Assembly (NCBI GenBank): GCA_900553775.1
Contig: USEZ01000127.1
Location: 1-5,465 of the forward strand
Reading direction: 5' to 3'
DNA from: an uncultured Slackia sp.
GTDB lineage: Bacteria; Actinomycetota; Coriobacteriia; Coriobacteriales; Eggerthellaceae
DNA: 5,465 nt
Below, piece after piece: positions 5,037 to 5,465 of this stretch. Made by a program: the position numbers and the translations under genes. Within the stretch, counting starts at the first letter, position 1. Every line of letters starts with the position of its first letter. The notes beneath the pieces are model-generated. The model searched no databases and was not told where the DNA came from. It worked only from the letters and a program-made list of their open reading frames with translations.

Positions 5037-5465
5037 GTGACTGCAGACGTCAAGCGTGTCTACGCGTTCGGCAAGGACGCAGAAGGCAACAACGTTACCG
5101 AGGGCAACAAGGATATGAAATACATCCTTGGCGGCAAGGGCGCCAACCTTGCCGAGATGGCCGTCATCGGCCTTCCTGTGCCTCCGGGATTCACTATCAC
5201 CTGTCAGACCTGCATGGAGTACGCAAGCGCCGACAACGCCTGGCCCGAAGGCGCCCTCGACGAAATCGAGCAGTACCGCCTCGACCTCGAGCGCCGCATC
5301 GGCAAAAAAATCGGCGATGCGGAAGACCCGCTGCTCGTGTCCGTGCGCTCCGGCGCGCCGATGTCCATGCCCGGCATGATGGACACGGTGCTGAACCTCG
5401 GCCTGAACGACGAGTCCATCAACGGCCTCATCGCCCAGACCGAGAACCCGCGCTTCGCCTGGGAC
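5037..5465 (+). CDS. ppdK: Pyruvate, phosphate dikinase, N-terminal part (3' end outside window)
   Basis: PPDK interconverts pyruvate + ATP + Pi and phosphoenolpyruvate + AMP + PPi, in either the glycolytic or gluconeogenic direction; it is cytoplasmic. The first 143 codons of a protein usually near 880 residues are present and cover the start of the ATP-grasp nucleotide-binding domain. Visible motifs are YAFGKDAEG, LGGKGANLAEM (31-41), GLPVPPGFTI (45-54), and SVRSGAPMSMPGMMDTVLNLG (from residue 102). Lys34 and Arg104 align with the ATP-binding Lys22 and Arg92 of the Clostridium symbiosum enzyme; both are offset by the same 12 residues, which supports the alignment and indicates a slightly longer N-terminus. 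The central phosphohistidine domain, with the regulatory threonine, and the PEP/pyruvate barrel lie outside the window. The GTG start is set by AAGGAG at 5025-5030. It directly follows ppsR, whose product should regulate it. Identity is very secure. Confidence 0.97.
   Translation, partial: MTADVKRVYAFGKDAEGNNVTEGNKDMKYILGGKGANLAEMAVIGLPVPPGFTITCQTCMEYASADNAWPEGALDEIEQYRLDLERRIGKKIGDAEDPLLVSVRSGAPMSMPGMMDTVLNLGLNDESINGLIAQTENPRFAWD

Overview
The window is an ordinary chromosomal housekeeping segment from a GC-rich bacterium, with all genes on the + strand. Three things together suggest an actinobacterium of the class Coriobacteriia (Eggerthella/Slackia-like): high GC with strong G/C bias at third codon positions, a two-subunit (alpha/beta) glycyl-tRNA synthetase, and a paired PPDK regulatory protein and pyruvate, phosphate dikinase. 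This placement is an inference from gene content and protein style, not a database match.

Layout. Positions 1-251 hold the 3' end of trmD (tRNA m1G37 methyltransferase). A 9-bp hairpin with a T-rich tail overlaps its stop codon. Positions 286-3862 form a tight cluster: lepB (signal peptidase I, GTG start), glyQ and glyS (glycyl-tRNA synthetase alpha and beta). Each gap is only 2 nt, and the Shine-Dalgarno of each downstream gene lies inside the end of the gene before it, which points to one transcript and translational coupling. Positions 3863-4085 form a 223-nt intergenic region with three successive stem-loops: a 17-bp bulged hairpin, a strong intrinsic terminator and a 13-bp perfect GC-rich hairpin. 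After this come ppsR at 4086-4991 (bifunctional kinase/pyrophosphorylase acting on PPDK) and, 45 nt later, the first 143 codons of ppdK, which runs off the window.

How the genes fit together. The left half serves translation and secretion: tRNA modification, signal-peptide cleavage and glycine charging. The right half is a carbon-metabolism control pair, in which PpsR switches PPDK off by ADP-dependent phosphorylation of an active-site threonine and back on by phosphorolysis. The terminator at 3951-3985 separates the two transcription units.

I found no mobile element, CRISPR array, tRNA/rRNA gene or clearly novel system. The most unexplained sequence is the hairpin-rich glyS-ppsR intergenic region.
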